From assembly GCF_000981585.1 (NCBI RefSeq), contig NZ_LN831776.1, positions 5,935,187 through 5,999,186 of the forward strand: a stretch of 64,000 nt of DNA, given 5' to 3'. This stretch comes from Paenibacillus riograndensis SBR5 (GTDB lineage Bacteria; Bacillota; Bacilli; Paenibacillales; Paenibacillaceae). Below the pieces are notes generated by a model that saw only the letters and a list, made by a program, of their open reading frames with translations, was not told the origin of the DNA and searched no databases. This document shows, piece after piece, positions 26,553-36,908 of this stretch (position 1 is its first letter; each line of letters begins with the position of its first letter). Both the position numbers and the translations under genes were made by a program.

Positions 26553-28784
26553 CTATTCTTCCGGCTTTTCTTCCTCCACAGCAGGAACAGGAATGTTCTC
26601 GCCGTATTCATTTACAGGATTGAGCTTGAGTGTAACCAGGGTCTTGCCATTCTTGAGTCCTTGGGCTTGCTCAGACACATAACCTTCGCCCTCTACGGCA
26701 ATCCCCACTTTGAGCAGACTGAGAACTTCCAGGGCGTCCCGCAGCGACTGCCCTTTCAAATCCGGGATCACGGGCTTATCCCCCTGCTGGCTCAGCAGAT
26801 AAATGCGCTGTCCTGATGCCAGTGGCGTCCCCTTTTCAGGATATTGACTGACAACGGTTGTACCCTCGCCCACCGCTTCAAAATCAAAGCCCTGATCAAT
26901 CAGCAGTTGTCTGGCCGCCTGCATCGTTTTGCCGGTCAGATCCGGTGCGGAGCGTTGGGCGGGAGCGGGAGCCTTAACCGTTTTGGAAGTGCTGTCCGCA
27001 GTCTCCGTACTCGCCTTGGGCACTCCCATATAAGGCAGCGCCTGGGACACGATTTCCTGGAATACCGGAGCAGCAACCGCACCCCCGCCATTACCGCCAT
27101 CCTCGCCCTTCGGCTCGTCAATAATAACGATCACCGCAATCTTCGGATCATTTACCGGCGCATAGCCGATGAAGGAAGACAGCACCTTGTTCCGGTCATA
27201 ATCCGTACCTCTGACCTTAATCGCTGTACCGGTCTTACCCGCTACACGATAGCCTTCAATGTAGGCATGGCGGCCGGTTCCTTTGACTTGGTCTGCAACC
27301 ACCTGTTCCAGGTAGCTCCCTGTTTCCCGGGCGCTTTCCTTCGAAATGACCTGGCGCACCACTTCAGGCTGGGTAACAGTTTTCTTCCCGGTATTAGGGT
27401 CAGTAATCTCCTTGACAACATGCGGAACCATCAGCTTGCCGCCGTTGGCGATGGCTGCCACAGCCGTCAGCTGCTGAATCGGTGTAACCAACACCTTGCC
27501 GTGTCCGTAAGCAAGTGTGGCATTTTCCGCTGCAATGCTAGGATCCGGGTTGACGATACCGATTGTTTCACCCGGCAGGTCGATCCCGGTTTTTTCATTG
27601 AAGCCGAAATCATTAATATACTGCAGCAGTCTTTCCTGACCGAGCATCTCATAACCAAGCTTAACGAAGGCTACGTTACTGGAGCGTTTTACCCCTTCAA
27701 GAAACGAAATAGTCCCCCAGCCCACTCTGTTGATATCATGGAGTGCTTTACTGTAGCCTTTGATGCGAATTGAACCGGATTGGAACTTGGCATTGGGGTC
27801 GAAAAGCTTCTCCTCCACGGCTCCAGCCAGTGTAACAATCTTAAAGGTTGAACCCGGCTCGTATCTGGATTTGATCGCATGGTTATAAAAACCTGCAGCA
27901 TCCTGATTAGGGTCCCAGAATTTATTCGGGTTAAAGGTAGGCATATTCGCCAAGCCGAGAATTTCCATCGTATTGGGATCGGCGGCAATGACACTAATAC
28001 TCTTGGGCCTGTATTTGTCGTAGGCCTTTTGCATCGCTGCTTCAATATAGTGTTGAATCGTGCTGTCTATCGTCAGCTTGAAATTGCTCCCGTTCACCAC
28101 AGGCTGGTAGGTATCCTGGGAGTTGGGGAGCTTGATCCCCTTGCCGTCACTTTGATAGGACAACTTGCCGTCGGTACCTTTGAGCTGCTTGTCAAAATAT
28201 TTCTCCAGCCCCATGATCGCCTTGCCGTCTCTGTCTGTATAACCAAGGATATGTGCGGCTAGCGTATCTTTGGGATAGTAGCGCTTCTGCTCTGTGACGA
28301 CACCGACCCCGGTCTCCCGGATATCATGTTTCTTGCCCAATTCCTCATAGAAAGCAACTACCTTATCCTTAAGCTCCTTGTTAATCTTCCAGCCTTCATT
28401 GCGGATCTCGCGGTTTTTGAGATATTTGCCGCTCTTCTCATCCTTGGCTTCAACTAATTTCTTAAGCTCGTCCACCGGCTTGCCCAGCAGCGCATGCAGT
28501 CCATCGATCACTTCCTGCCCGATCCCCTGTTCTGCAATGACCTCAGGGTTAACGACAACGGTATACGCCGGGACATCACTGGCCAGAACATTGCCATTGC
28601 GGTCCTCAATCTCACCGCGTACCGCCTTGATCGTCGCAGAATGGGCCCATTGCGCGGCGGCCTTCTCCTGCCAGTACTCGCCATTCAGCACCTGCACCCA
28701 AAACACCCGGGCGACTAAAACAAGAAAAAAGAGGGTAATACACCCTCCTATAAACAGCGTGCGAAGTTTTATTCTTTTTAACAT
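26553..28784 (-). CDS. pbpB: PBP2B/FtsI-type division transpeptidase
   Basis: 743 residues. Essential class B PBP of the septum. One N-terminal membrane helix (about 9-29), dimerisation domain, transpeptidase domain with STFK (312-315), SSN (368-370) and KTGT (517-520), then two PASTA domains (about 605-725) and an acidic tail. A Thr/Ala/Pro-rich linker precedes the PASTA domains. ATG at 28784 follows GAGGTT. Upstream neighbour ftsL is its usual partner. Confidence 0.95.
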   Translation of the reverse strand: MLKRIKLRTLFIGGCITLFFLVLVARVFWVQVLNGEYWQEKAAAQWAHSATIKAVRGEIEDRNGNVLASDVPAYTVVVNPEVIAEQGIGQEVIDGLHALLGKPVDELKKLVEAKDEKSGKYLKNREIRNEGWKINKELKDKVVAFYEELGKKHDIRETGVGVVTEQKRYYPKDTLAAHILGYTDRDGKAIMGLEKYFDKQLKGTDGKLSYQSDGKGIKLPNSQDTYQPVVNGSNFKLTIDSTIQHYIEAAMQKAYDKYRPKSISVIAADPNTMEILGLANMPTFNPNKFWDPNQDAAGFYNHAIKSRYEPGSTFKIVTLAGAVEEKLFDPNAKFQSGSIRIKGYSKALHDINRVGWGTISFLEGVKRSSNVAFVKLGYEMLGQERLLQYINDFGFNEKTGIDLPGETIGIVNPDPSIAAENATLAYGHGKVLVTPIQQLTAVAAIANGGKLMVPHVVKEITDPNTGKKTVTQPEVVRQVISKESARETGSYLEQVVADQVKGTGRHAYIEGYRVAGKTGTAIKVRGTDYDRNKVLSSFIGYAPVNDPKIAVIVIIDEPKGEDGGNGGGAVAAPVFQEIVSQALPYMGVPKASTETADSTSKTVKAPAPAQRSAPDLTGKTMQAARQLLIDQGFDFEAVGEGTTVVSQYPEKGTPLASGQRIYLLSQQGDKPVIPDLKGQSLRDALEVLSLLKVGIAVEGEGYVSEQAQGLKNGKTLVTLKLNPVNEYGENIPVPAVEEEKPEE

Positions 28785-28831
28785 AAACCAACCTCACATA
28801 CTCAATTATTGCGATTGCCGCCAATCGCTGA

Positions 28832-29224
28832 TTAATGGTCGCCTTTAGTGGCTGTACTATTCAAGGGAACATAGATGGTTGAATCCTCAGACGGCTTGGT
28901 GTATCCAAGCTCTGCAGCCCGCTGGGCCACCGACTGTTCAAGCGTCTGTTTCTCCATCTGGAAGGTTGCAATATCCTTTTTGGTTGAAGATATCTGGGCA
29001 TCCAGCTTCTGCGCCTGCAAATTCAAATCGTAAATATGCACATAACGCCAAATCAGGGTGGCAGCCACCAGTACGAACACGCCCAGTGTCAGCATGTACA
29101 GAAGCTTCTCCTGCAGCGGCAGCACCATTCGTCTCGTGACAACTTTCGTCTTCTCGCGGTAAAGCCTGTCTGCCTCTTCTTTTCTTTTGGGTTGAACTGC
29201 TAAGTTGCCGCGGGTATAGGCCAT
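28832..29224 (-). CDS. ftsL: FtsL, bitopic septal protein
   Basis: 130 residues. Short basic cytoplasmic tail, one membrane helix (about 42-60), then a leucine-zipper-like coiled coil (LNLQAQKLDAQISSTKKDIA, MEKQTLEQSVAQRAAELGY). Part of the FtsL-DivIC-DivIB complex that controls PBP2B. Sequence conservation is low in this family, so the call rests mostly on topology and position between rsmH and pbpB. ATG at 29224 with AAAGGAGAG. Confidence 0.9.
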   Translation of the reverse strand: MAYTRGNLAVQPKRKEEADRLYREKTKVVTRRMVLPLQEKLLYMLTLGVFVLVAATLIWRYVHIYDLNLQAQKLDAQISSTKKDIATFQMEKQTLEQSVAQRAAELGYTKPSEDSTIYVPLNSTATKGDH

Positions 29225-29247
29225 CTCTGACTCTCCTTTATCGTTAT

Positions 29248-30201
29248 TTACAATTTCTCTGCAATCCGCAGCTTCGCCGAACGGGCGCGCGGGTTCAGCT
29301 CCAGCTCTTCCTCTGAAGGCACAAGCGGCTTGCGGTTAATCAGCTTCAAGGTGCCTTCCGCACCGCATACACAAAACGGAAAATCAGGCGGACACGTGCA
29401 TCTGCTTAAATAGCTGCTGAAAATCTGCTTGCAGATCCGGTCCTCCAGCGAGTGAAAGGTGATGACCGATACTCTTCCTCCGGGTGCCAGGCAGCGCACC
29501 GCTGCATGAAGCCCTTCCTCAAAAGCACCAAGCTCATCGTTCACCGCAATCCGCAGACCTTGAAAGCTCCGTTTGGCAGGATGTCCTCCCGTTCTGCGCG
29601 CAGCTGCGGGAATGCCTTCCTTAATCAGCTCCGCCAATTCTCCTGTGCTCTCCACAGGGTGTTCTTCTCTCCGCTCTACAATCTTGCGGGCAATCCGCCG
29701 TGAGAACTTCTCTTCTCCATACTGGAAAAGCACACGGGCAATCTCCTGTTCAGGCCAGGTATTCACAATTTCGGCTGCGGTCAGCTGTGCCGACTGATCC
29801 ATCCGCATGTCCAGCGGAGCATCATGATTATAGCTGAATCCCCGTTCCCCTTCGTCAAACTGGGGCGAGGATACACCAAGATCGTACAGAATGCCATCTA
29901 CTTGGGGAATACCGTCCTTTTGCGGAACAAAAGGGAGGTCCTTCAGCACTTGCTCCAGATCGCGGAAGTTGGTTTTGACCAAAACCACCTTCTCCCCGTA
30001 TTCGGCCAGCCGCTCCCTTGCATTCTCCAGCGCCCAGTCATCCTGATCCAGACAGATCAGCCGGCCTTCGCCGCTGAGCCTCCCGGCAATCAGGGAGCTG
30101 TGTCCGGCTCCGCCGAGCGTGCAGTCCACGTAAATGCCATCCTTCTTGATGTGCAGCCCTTCTGTCGCTTCTTCCTTAAGCACCGTGATGTGGTGAAACA
30201 A
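29248..30201 (-). CDS. rsmH: RsmH, 16S rRNA m4C1402 methyltransferase
   Basis: 317 residues. SAM-dependent N4-methylation of C1402 in 16S r[64 protein letters not shown] and [14 protein letters not shown] are family motifs. A Cys cluster ([13 protein letters not shown]) sits near the C terminus, as in many Gram-positive forms. Starts with TTG at 30201; GGAGGG lies 8 nt upstream. Confidence 0.96.
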   Translation of the reverse strand: MFHHITVLKEEATEGLHIKKDGIYVDCTLGGAGHSSLIAGRLSGEGRLICLDQDDWALENARERLAEYGEKVVLVKTNFRDLEQVLKDLPFVPQKDGIPQVDGILYDLGVSSPQFDEGERGFSYNHDAPLDMRMDQSAQLTAAEIVNTWPEQEIARVLFQYGEEKFSRRIARKIVERREEHPVESTGELAELIKEGIPAAARRTGGHPAKRSFQGLRIAVNDELGAFEEGLHAAVRCLAPGGRVSVITFHSLEDRICKQIFSSYLSRCTCPPDFPFCVCGAEGTLKLINRKPLVPSEEELELNPRARSAKLRIAEKL

Positions 30202-30240
30202 GCTGCATCCCTCCAGGGCAGTATTCGAATAATGTATGTG

Positions 30241-30678
30241 TTATAGATCGAAGTTGAAATCCACCAATTTCTCGGCAATCTCGTTGAATGTTTCCTCTGA
30301 CTGTTCGAAGTACTGTTCCCATAGCTCCTTGTTCCAGATCTCCACCCGGTTCGAAACGCCCAGAATTACACAGTCCTTGTCCAGCTTGGCATATTGCCGC
30401 AAATTCCCCGGCAGATTGACCCTGCCTTGCTTGTCCCATACACATTCGGTCGCTCCCGAGAAAAAAAAGCGGCTGAAGGCACGGGCATCCGATTTCATCA
30501 GTGAAAGGCTTTTGAGCTTTTGCTCCATGATTCCCCATTCTTCCATGGGATAAACAAAAAGACAAGTGTCGAGGCCGCGGGTCGCTACGAAGGAGGTTCC
30601 GAGCATGTCACGGAACTTGGCCGGGATAATGATACGGCCTTTGTCATCAATGCTATGCTGGTATTCCCCCATAAACAT
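30241..30678 (-). CDS. mraZ: MraZ, transcriptional regulator of the dcw cluster
   Basis: 145 residues containing two SpoVT/AbrB-like MraZ repeats: [23 protein letters not shown] and, after about residue 75, [19 protein letters not shown] (each with the DKGR/DKQGR signature). MraZ binds TGGGN repeats before its own gene and controls the dcw operon; such repeats are visible just upstream. ATG at 30678. Confidence 0.96.
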   Translation of the reverse strand: MFMGEYQHSIDDKGRIIIPAKFRDMLGTSFVATRGLDTCLFVYPMEEWGIMEQKLKSLSLMKSDARAFSRFFFSGATECVWDKQGRVNLPGNLRQYAKLDKDCVILGVSNRVEIWNKELWEQYFEQSEETFNEIAEKLVDFNFDL

Positions 30679-30685
30679 GATTATT

Positions 30686-30731
30686 CCCCACCCCTAATTA
30701 CCGATTCCCCACTTTGCCCCACTTTACACCA
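30686..30731 (-). promoter_or_regulatory. MraZ operator (10-bp spaced TGGGN boxes)
   Basis: Minus strand boxes TGGTG (30727-30731), TGGGG (30717-30721) and TGGGG (30707-30711) recur every 10 bp; a further TGGGG is at 30686-30690. This is the known MraZ recognition pattern. A TTGACA lies further upstream (on the minus strand, just after the ahcY terminator) but its -10 is unclear. Confidence 0.75.
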
Positions 30732-30813
30732 CCTAAGCATAATAGATTCGCCATTAAAAATCAAAAACCTTTTTTCGAAGAAAAGTAATATTTTCCTGTT
30801 TGTCAAGTCAGAA

Positions 30814-30853
30814 CAAAAAAAGATGCCCGAACCATTCACATGGCCCGGACACC
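30814..30853 (-). terminator. terminator after ahcY
   Basis: Minus strand stem GGTGTCCGGGCCAT / ATGGTTCGGGCATC followed by TTTTTTT. It ends the ahcY transcript before the dcw promoter region. Confidence 0.88.
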
Positions 30854-30871
30854 TTGCTTCAGTTCTATGGG

Positions 30872-32143
30872 TTAGTCGTTCAGATTCCAGCTGTCGAGAT
30901 ATTCGACCTGTGCCGGAGTCAGGCTGTCAATGGAAATCCCCAGGCTCTCCAGCTTGAAGCGGGCTACCTGTTCGTCGAGATCGTAGGGCACATTCTCAAC
31001 CTTGACGCCGATAGTCTTGTAATTGTCATTCACATATTTAAGCGAAAGGGCCTGCAGCGCGAAGGTCGTATCCATAATTTCAGCCGGATGACCGTCAGCA
31101 GCTCCCAGGTTCACAAGACGGCCTTCAGCGAGCAGATACAGCTTGCGTCCGTCCTTCAGCTGATATTCTTCGATGTTCTTGCGCACGGTACGCTGGGATA
31201 CCGATCTGTCGGACAGTTCAGGCTTATTCACTTCAACGTCAAAATGGCCGGCGTTGCACATAATCGCGCCATCCTTCATCACATCATAATGCTCTCCGCG
31301 GATGACATAACGGTTGCCTGTCACCGTAACGAAGAAATCGCCGCGTTTTGCAGCTTCCAGCATCGGCATTACATGGAAGCCATCCATGTGGGCTTCCACC
31401 GCTTTAATCGCATCCACTTCGGTGACGATCACATTGGCGCCAAGACCTTTGGCCCGCATCGCCACACCTTTGCCGCACCAGCCGTAACCAACCACAACGA
31501 CGGTTTTACCGGCCACAATCAGGTTAGTGGTGCGGACGATGCCGTCCCATGCTGACTGGCCTGTCCCGTAACGGTTGTCGAACAGATACTTGCAGTAGGC
31601 ATCATTAACGGCTACCATCGGGAATTTCAGGATGCCCTGCTTTTGCAATGCTTTCAGCCGGATAATCCCGGTAGTGGTCTCTTCGGCACCGCCGCGGATG
31701 TTCTCCATCAGGTCCGGACGCTCAGAATGCAACAGTGTGGCAAAATCACCGCCGTCATCAATGATCAGGTCCGGTTTACTTTCCAGAGCCTTGATATTCA
31801 GCGCCTTGAACTCTTCCGGTGACGGATTGTATTTGGCGAACACCGTAATCCCGTCTTCAACCAGCGCTGCACATACATCATCCTGAGTAGACAATGGATT
31901 GGAGCCGGTAATCGTAACCTCAGCCCCGCCTGCCTGAACAACCTTGGCGAGATAAGCTGTTTTCGCTTCCAGGTGAAGGGTGATCGATACTTTCAGGCCT
32001 TTGAACGGCTGCTCCGCTTCGAACTGCTCACGGATGCGGTTCAGCACCGGCATATGCTGGCGAACCCAGTCGATTTTGAGATGCCCTTCCGGGGCCAGCG
32101 ACATATCCGCTACAATACTGTTTTCCTTCGACAATGAACTCAT
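30872..32143 (-). CDS. ahcY: adenosylhomocysteinase (SAH hydrolase)
   Basis: 423 residues. Splits S-adenosylhomocysteine to adenosine and homocysteine, using bound NAD. Substrate domain ([20 protein letters not shown]), [21 protein letters not shown] site [30 protein letters not shown] and the C-terminal [14 protein letters not shown] are conserved. It is slightly shorter than many bacterial forms. ATG at 32143 with AGGAGGT. Monocistronic, with its own terminator. B. subtilis has no ahcY and uses the MtnN/LuxS route, so this gene is a difference in methyl-cycle chemistry. Confidence 0.95.
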   Translation of the reverse strand: MSSLSKENSIVADMSLAPEGHLKIDWVRQHMPVLNRIREQFEAEQPFKGLKVSITLHLEAKTAYLAKVVQAGGAEVTITGSNPLSTQDDVCAALVEDGITVFAKYNPSPEEFKALNIKALESKPDLIIDDGGDFATLLHSERPDLMENIRGGAEETTTGIIRLKALQKQGILKFPMVAVNDAYCKYLFDNRYGTGQSAWDGIVRTTNLIVAGKTVVVVGYGWCGKGVAMRAKGLGANVIVTEVDAIKAVEAHMDGFHVMPMLEAAKRGDFFVTVTGNRYVIRGEHYDVMKDGAIMCNAGHFDVEVNKPELSDRSVSQRTVRKNIEEYQLKDGRKLYLLAEGRLVNLGAADGHPAEIMDTTFALQALSLKYVNDNYKTIGVKVENVPYDLDEQVARFKLESLGISIDSLTPAQVEYLDSWNLND

Positions 32144-32172
32144 GATAATACCTCCTGAAAGTTATACTTTTT

Positions 32173-33804
32173 TTACATATAAATGATGCGGTGGGTTCCG
32201 CTGTAATCCGCAGGGATCTTCATCAGCTCATCCAGCCACGCAGGGCCGTAACGGTTCAGATAAAACATTACATTGTACACTCTTTCCTGCAGCTTGCCCA
32301 GCGGCATCAGCGACAGCTCAATCCGCTCCCACTGGCGGAGCGCAGCTTCATTCTGCTTCTCCATCGCATCCTGGGCCTTGGCTTGAAGAAATGTAATCTG
32401 ATCCAGAATCTTGTCTTTGTTGTTTGCACCCAATTTAAGCAGTCCCGCCTGAATGGAGCCCAGCTGTTCAATCAGCGGTTCATACATGGCTAAGAAAGCA
32501 GCCTTTGTGTCTTCAAAACGCCGTTCAAGCCCCAGCTCATCCTGAGCAGCGAGCCATTCTTTTCTTTTGCTGTCCAGGCCCAGAAGAACATCGCCAAAAA
32601 CAAGCTGATATTTGTCCATATGCTTATGCAGTGTGCCTTCCACGACAGTGAACGACATACGCGGTAAAATCAGCGGCATCTGCTCCCCGGCCACTTTGAA
32701 CGCCAGCCGTGGAATAGCCCAATAGGCGAGCTCACCTTGCCCAAGCACCGTTGCCAGTACCGGCAGCACATAATCCTGCATGAGCGGTCTGGTCAGCACA
32801 TTGTTGCTGAACTGTTCAGGACGGGCTTCCAGCTGCTCCAGCAGTTCCTCCCGGGAGAAGGAAACCGTCCCCTTGCGGTCGGTGAACCGCCCCTCCTCTT
32901 TATGCAGCAGCAGGCGCGTTCCTTCATGGATATAAAACAGATTGGCGCTGCCGGCAGCAACCGCAGCCTGAAGCTCATAGCCACTGTCTGTAATCTCACC
33001 TGCCGCAGCTTGATAGGCCGCCTCCAGCTCATCGTTGTGTTTGATCAACGTCTGGAACATAGGGGCTTCCAGCCTGCGCAGCCCGGGATCTGCCGAATCC
33101 AGCAGAATAAGGCCGAATCTGCCGAACAGTGAACCCATCAGTTTGGCAAAAGCTTCACTCAAGCTGCCTGCAGCAGCTGAAGATTCGCGGATAACTTCCA
33201 TAACTTGCGGTTTGAATTCACTGTCCTGCAGCAAGCCATCCAACTGCTCAATGATTTGCTGCCAGCTCTCTTCCTCCACCTTAATATTGCTGACGGAAGA
33301 CCGGAGGTCCCCGGCTTTGTCCAGCTTAAGCTTGGTAACCTCTCCTGTGCGGTTCAGGATAAAGGTATGGTTGACCTCATCCCAGTCATGATCCTCGCCG
33401 GCAATCCAAAACAGGGGAACAACAGGCCGTCCGAGCTGCGCGGCCGCTTCTTTTGCCGCTTGGATGGTAGTGATGGCCTTGTATATGACAAAAAGCGGAC
33501 CCGTGAACAAACCGCTCTGCTGGCCGGCGGTAATAACCAGCGTACCCTGCTGCTCCAAAAGCGCTAGAGAATCCATCACTGCCGGATGGGGGTTCCACTT
33601 CAAATTATATTGCCGTAAACACTCAGCAATCCCGGCACGGTCAGCCCGCAGCCCTTCAGTGCTGTCCAGCCATGCTGCACGTTCCGCTCTGCTCTCCGCA
33701 CTGCGGAAGTCCCCACCGTACAAATGTCCTACCTTTTCATAATGATGTATATAGTCGCGGGCGAGTGCTGATCCGCCCGGGAGAGGTTCGGGTATTACAT
33801 TCAT
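32173..33804 (-). CDS. bshC: BshC, bacillithiol cysteine-adding enzyme
   Basis: 543 residues. Last step of bacillithiol synthesis, joining Cys to GlcN-malate. The BshC fold is recognised from ITAGQQSGLFTGPLFVIYKA (Rossmann-like core), PLFWIAGEDHDWDEVNHTFI and the C-terminal coiled-coil segment (LLKLGANNKDKILDQITFLQ). ATG at 33804 with AGGAGG 9 nt upstream. bshC next to panE and mraZ is the conserved Bacilli order, here interrupted by opp and ahcY. Confidence 0.94.
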   Translation of the reverse strand: MNVIPEPLPGGSALARDYIHHYEKVGHLYGGDFRSAESRAERAAWLDSTEGLRADRAGIAECLRQYNLKWNPHPAVMDSLALLEQQGTLVITAGQQSGLFTGPLFVIYKAITTIQAAKEAAAQLGRPVVPLFWIAGEDHDWDEVNHTFILNRTGEVTKLKLDKAGDLRSSVSNIKVEEESWQQIIEQLDGLLQDSEFKPQVMEVIRESSAAAGSLSEAFAKLMGSLFGRFGLILLDSADPGLRRLEAPMFQTLIKHNDELEAAYQAAAGEITDSGYELQAAVAAGSANLFYIHEGTRLLLHKEEGRFTDRKGTVSFSREELLEQLEARPEQFSNNVLTRPLMQDYVLPVLATVLGQGELAYWAIPRLAFKVAGEQMPLILPRMSFTVVEGTLHKHMDKYQLVFGDVLLGLDSKRKEWLAAQDELGLERRFEDTKAAFLAMYEPLIEQLGSIQAGLLKLGANNKDKILDQITFLQAKAQDAMEKQNEAALRQWERIELSLMPLGKLQERVYNVMFYLNRYGPAWLDELMKIPADYSGTHRIIYM

Positions 33805-33868
33805 GTGCAATTGCCTCCTGTTCTATGTACTGCTATATGTAATCATGAAGCCCGATAAACTCTTTATG

Positions 33869-33897
33869 ATTGTATCCAAAGTTAGGGGCGGCGTCAA
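33869..33897 (-). promoter_or_regulatory. SigA promoter of bshC
   Basis: Minus strand -35 TTGACG (33892-33897), 17-bp spacer, -10 TACAAT (33869-33874), about 60 bp before the bshC start. Confidence 0.8.
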
Positions 33898-33944
33898 AGA
33901 AACCCGCAATGCCTCAATATCCCAAAAGTGTATTCATCCTTATA

Positions 33945-33978
33945 TTCAAATAATAGGCGAGAGCTGAACGCTCCCGCC
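33945..33978 (-). terminator. terminator after oppF
   Basis: Minus strand GGCGGGAGC-GTTCA-GCTCTCGCC (9 bp, one G-U) followed by TATTATTTGA. Short T tract, but it is the only hairpin after the opp operon. Confidence 0.65.
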
Positions 33979-34031
33979 TTGGATGATGCTTGCGCTAAAA
34001 TATGATATTACTGCAGACCTGAACGGTCAGC

Positions 34032-34952
34032 TTATGCGTATTGCTTGGCAACGAAGTGCCCTTTTGAAACTTCGACCAATTGATAGTCGCTGTCATTGGT
34101 TTTTTCGCCTGCAGCATAAATCGGAGAACCCAGTTCATCATGCAGATGAATGCGTTTCTTGTTCGCTTCAACCTCCGGATCCGGAACCGGAATCGCCGAC
34201 AACAGCGACTTCGTATACGGATGAATCGGGTTAGCGTACAATTCTTCGCTCTCGGCCAGCTCGACCATTTTACCGAGGTACATTACGGCCACACGGTCAC
34301 TGATATGCTTAACCATGGACAGGTCATGAGCAATAAAAAGATAAGTCAGTCCAAGACGGTCCTGCAATTCCTTCAGCAGATTGACCACCTGCGCCTGAAT
34401 CGATACGTCCAGTGCGGAGATCGGCTCATCGCAGACGATGAATTTGGGATTCACGGCGAGCGAACGGGCAATCCCGATACGCTGGCGTTGTCCACCCGAG
34501 AACTCATGCGGATAACGTGTGGCATGGTCATGGTTGAGCCCAACCATATCCAGCAGCTCTTCAATCCGTTTTTTGCGCTCTGCGCGGCTTCCGGCCATTC
34601 CGTGAATGTCCAGCGCCTCACCAATGATATCCGAAACCGTAAACCGCGGATTCAGCGATGCATACGGGTCCTGGAAAATCATTTGCATATCGCGGCGCAT
34701 AGCCTTCATTTTGCCCGCAGACAATTTATAGATATCTGTACCATTATATTTCACGCTTCCGGCAGTAGGTTCGTAAAGACGAAGCACTGTCCGGCCGGCA
34801 GTGGTTTTGCCGCAACCGGATTCCCCAACCATCCCGAGGGTTTCGCCTTCGCGAATCGTGAAATTAATATTATCAACAGCCTTAAGAACTTTTCCCTTGC
34901 CCACATTAAAATACTTCTTAAGGCCTTCAACTTCAATCAGGTTCTTACTCAA
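34032..34952 (-). CDS. oppF: oligopeptide ABC transporter ATPase OppF
   Basis: 306 residues. One of two ATPases powering the peptide importer. Walker [14 protein letters not shown]-loop [13 protein letters not shown], signature [14 protein letters not shown], Walker [14 protein letters not shown]-loop AHDLS, and the oligopeptide-transporter C-terminal extension ([20 protein letters not shown]). TTG start at 34952 overlaps the oppD stop (TTGA); AAGGAGGTG upstream. Confidence 0.93.
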   Translation of the reverse strand: MSKNLIEVEGLKKYFNVGKGKVLKAVDNINFTIREGETLGMVGESGCGKTTAGRTVLRLYEPTAGSVKYNGTDIYKLSAGKMKAMRRDMQMIFQDPYASLNPRFTVSDIIGEALDIHGMAGSRAERKKRIEELLDMVGLNHDHATRYPHEFSGGQRQRIGIARSLAVNPKFIVCDEPISALDVSIQAQVVNLLKELQDRLGLTYLFIAHDLSMVKHISDRVAVMYLGKMVELAESEELYANPIHPYTKSLLSAIPVPDPEVEANKKRIHLHDELGSPIYAAGEKTNDSDYQLVEVSKGHFVAKQYA

Positions 34953-35944
34953 ACGAACTGCACCTCCTTGGCCATCGAATGCAGATTCCAGCAGCGCGCC
35001 ATGTGCGTTTCGCTGAATTCTGTTGCACCGGGATCGATTTGTTCGCAGACATGCATCGCTTCACTGCAGCGTGCTGTGAACGGACAGCCGACCGGCGGTT
35101 TGATCAGATCCGGGGGAGTACCGATGATCGGGATCAGCGGCTCGCCCTTCTTTTGGTCCAGACGCGGCATCGACCGCAGCAACCCTTTGGTATACGGATG
35201 CTGCGGATTTTTAAAGATTTCCCATCTGGTACCCGTTTCCACCACTTCACCCGCATACATGACGATGACCCGGTCACACATGCCGGCAACAACGCCGAGA
35301 TCATGTGTAATCAGAATGATGGAGGTCCCCAGTTTTTGCTGCATATCTTGCATAACTTCCATGATCTGCGCCTGAATCGTCACATCAAGCGCTGTTGTCG
35401 GCTCATCTGCAATCAGCAGGGCCGGGCGGCAGGCCAGGGCAATGGCGATCATTACACGCTGGCGCATCCCGCCGGAGAATTCGTGGGGATATTGGTTAAA
35501 GCGAGCCTCCGCATTTTTGATGCCAACTAGCTTAAGCATCTCAACACCACGCTCTTTCGCTTCGGCCGCTGACATTTTCTGATGTTTGATCAATACTTCG
35601 GTTATCTGTTTGCCCACCTTGATCGTTGGGTTCAAAGAAGTCATCGGATCTTGAAAGATCATGCCAATATCTTTGCCGCGAATACTTTCCATTTGCTTCA
35701 TGCTTTTGTCCAGCAGATTCTGTCCCTGAAAAATAATCTCGCCTTTTTTCACTTTGGAAGGAGGCGAAGGGATCAGCCGCATAATCGATTGTGCGGTCAC
35801 ACTTTTGCCGCTGCCGGATTCCCCGACGATGGCTACTGTTTCACCTTTGCCCACTTCAAAATTCATGCCACGGACAGCTTGTACTTCTCCGCCTTTTACA
35901 AAAAAGGAAACATGCAGATCTTTGACTTGCAGAATGGGTTCCAT
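34949..35944 (-). CDS. oppD: oligopeptide ABC transporter ATPase OppD
   Basis: 331 residues. Partner ATPase. Walker [25 protein letters not shown], signature [41 protein letters not shown]. The C-terminal Cys motif ([15 protein letters not shown]...RCW) matches the Fe-S binding region reported for OppD/DppD proteins. ATG at 35944 with AGGAGGTG; a TTG one codon earlier is possible. Confidence 0.93.
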   Translation of the reverse strand: MEPILQVKDLHVSFFVKGGEVQAVRGMNFEVGKGETVAIVGESGSGKSVTAQSIMRLIPSPPSKVKKGEIIFQGQNLLDKSMKQMESIRGKDIGMIFQDPMTSLNPTIKVGKQITEVLIKHQKMSAAEAKERGVEMLKLVGIKNAEARFNQYPHEFSGGMRQRVMIAIALACRPALLIADEPTTALDVTIQAQIMEVMQDMQQKLGTSIILITHDLGVVAGMCDRVIVMYAGEVVETGTRWEIFKNPQHPYTKGLLRSMPRLDQKKGEPLIPIIGTPPDLIKPPVGCPFTARCSEAMHVCEQIDPGATEFSETHMARCWNLHSMAKEVQFV

Positions 35945-35957
35945 CAATATTCACCTC

Positions 35958-36905
35958 CTATTTCTTCAGCTTAGGATCCAGTGCATCACGTAGACCGTCA
36001 CCAAAAATGTTAAAGGAAAGCATGGTCAAGCTTATCAGGATAGCCGGGAACAGGAAGCGCCACGGATAATAAAGCCAGCCAGTCAGTGAATCATTGATCA
36101 TCGAACCCAGGGAAGCGATTGGAGCCTGTACCCCAAGACCGAGGAAGCTCAGGAACGCTTCAGCAAAAATGGCATTCGGTACGGACAAAGTAATCGTTAC
36201 GATAATAGGTCCTACAGCATTTGGCAGCAGGTGACGGAACAAGAGTCTTTTGGAGCCGGCACCCATGGAGCGGGAAGCCAGAACAAACTCACGGTTCTTG
36301 AGCTGCATTATTTCACCACGGACAATCCAGGACATAGTAATCCAGCCTGTAATGGTCAGCGCCAGAATGATCGTCCCCAAGCTTGGTTCCATAACTACCA
36401 GCAGCAGGATAACCACCAGCAAGTAAGGAATAGAATACAAAATTTCCGATATTTTATTCATGACATTATCTACACGGCCGCCAAAGAAGCCCATAATACC
36501 GCCATAGATAACGCCGATGAACAAGTCGATAGCCGCTGCCGCCAAACCAACAATCAGTGAGATGCGTGCTCCATACCATGTACGGACAAAGATATCACGG
36601 CCCAGATCATCAGTGCCGAACCAATGGTCGGATGAAGGAGGTTTATTGGTGCTGAGCAAATCGTTGGAGTAGTAATTATATTTTGAGAACAACGGACCAA
36701 TCAGCGAAGCCAAAACGATCAATCCAAGAACAATCAATGCTGTCATAGCCATTTTATTTTGGCGCAGCCGCTGCCAGGAATCCCTCCAAGCGGAAAGACT
36801 TTCACGCTGAATAACCTCTGCCTGCTTCTCATCAATACCGATTTTCTGAAAATCTTCCGGTTTCAGGTTCACATCCAGCGAACCTATATTTTTGTCAGAT
36901 GCCAA
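35958..36905 (-). CDS. oppC: oligopeptide ABC transporter permease OppC
   Basis: 315 residues, six membrane helices after a long cytoplasmic N terminus (about residues 1-50). DHWFGTDDLGRDIFVRTWYG is the OppC/DppC signature and the EAA-type loop (EFVLASRSMGAGSKRLLFRH) contacts the ATPases. TTG at 36905 with AAGGAGGG. Only a 3-bp gap follows oppB. Confidence 0.93.
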   Translation of the reverse strand: MASDKNIGSLDVNLKPEDFQKIGIDEKQAEVIQRESLSAWRDSWQRLRQNKMAMTALIVLGLIVLASLIGPLFSKYNYYSNDLLSTNKPPSSDHWFGTDDLGRDIFVRTWYGARISLIVGLAAAAIDLFIGVIYGGIMGFFGGRVDNVMNKISEILYSIPYLLVVILLLVVMEPSLGTIILALTITGWITMSWIVRGEIMQLKNREFVLASRSMGAGSKRLLFRHLLPNAVGPIIVTITLSVPNAIFAEAFLSFLGLGVQAPIASLGSMINDSLTGWLYYPWRFLFPAILISLTMLSFNIFGDGLRDALDPKLKK

Positions 36906-36908
36906 TCT

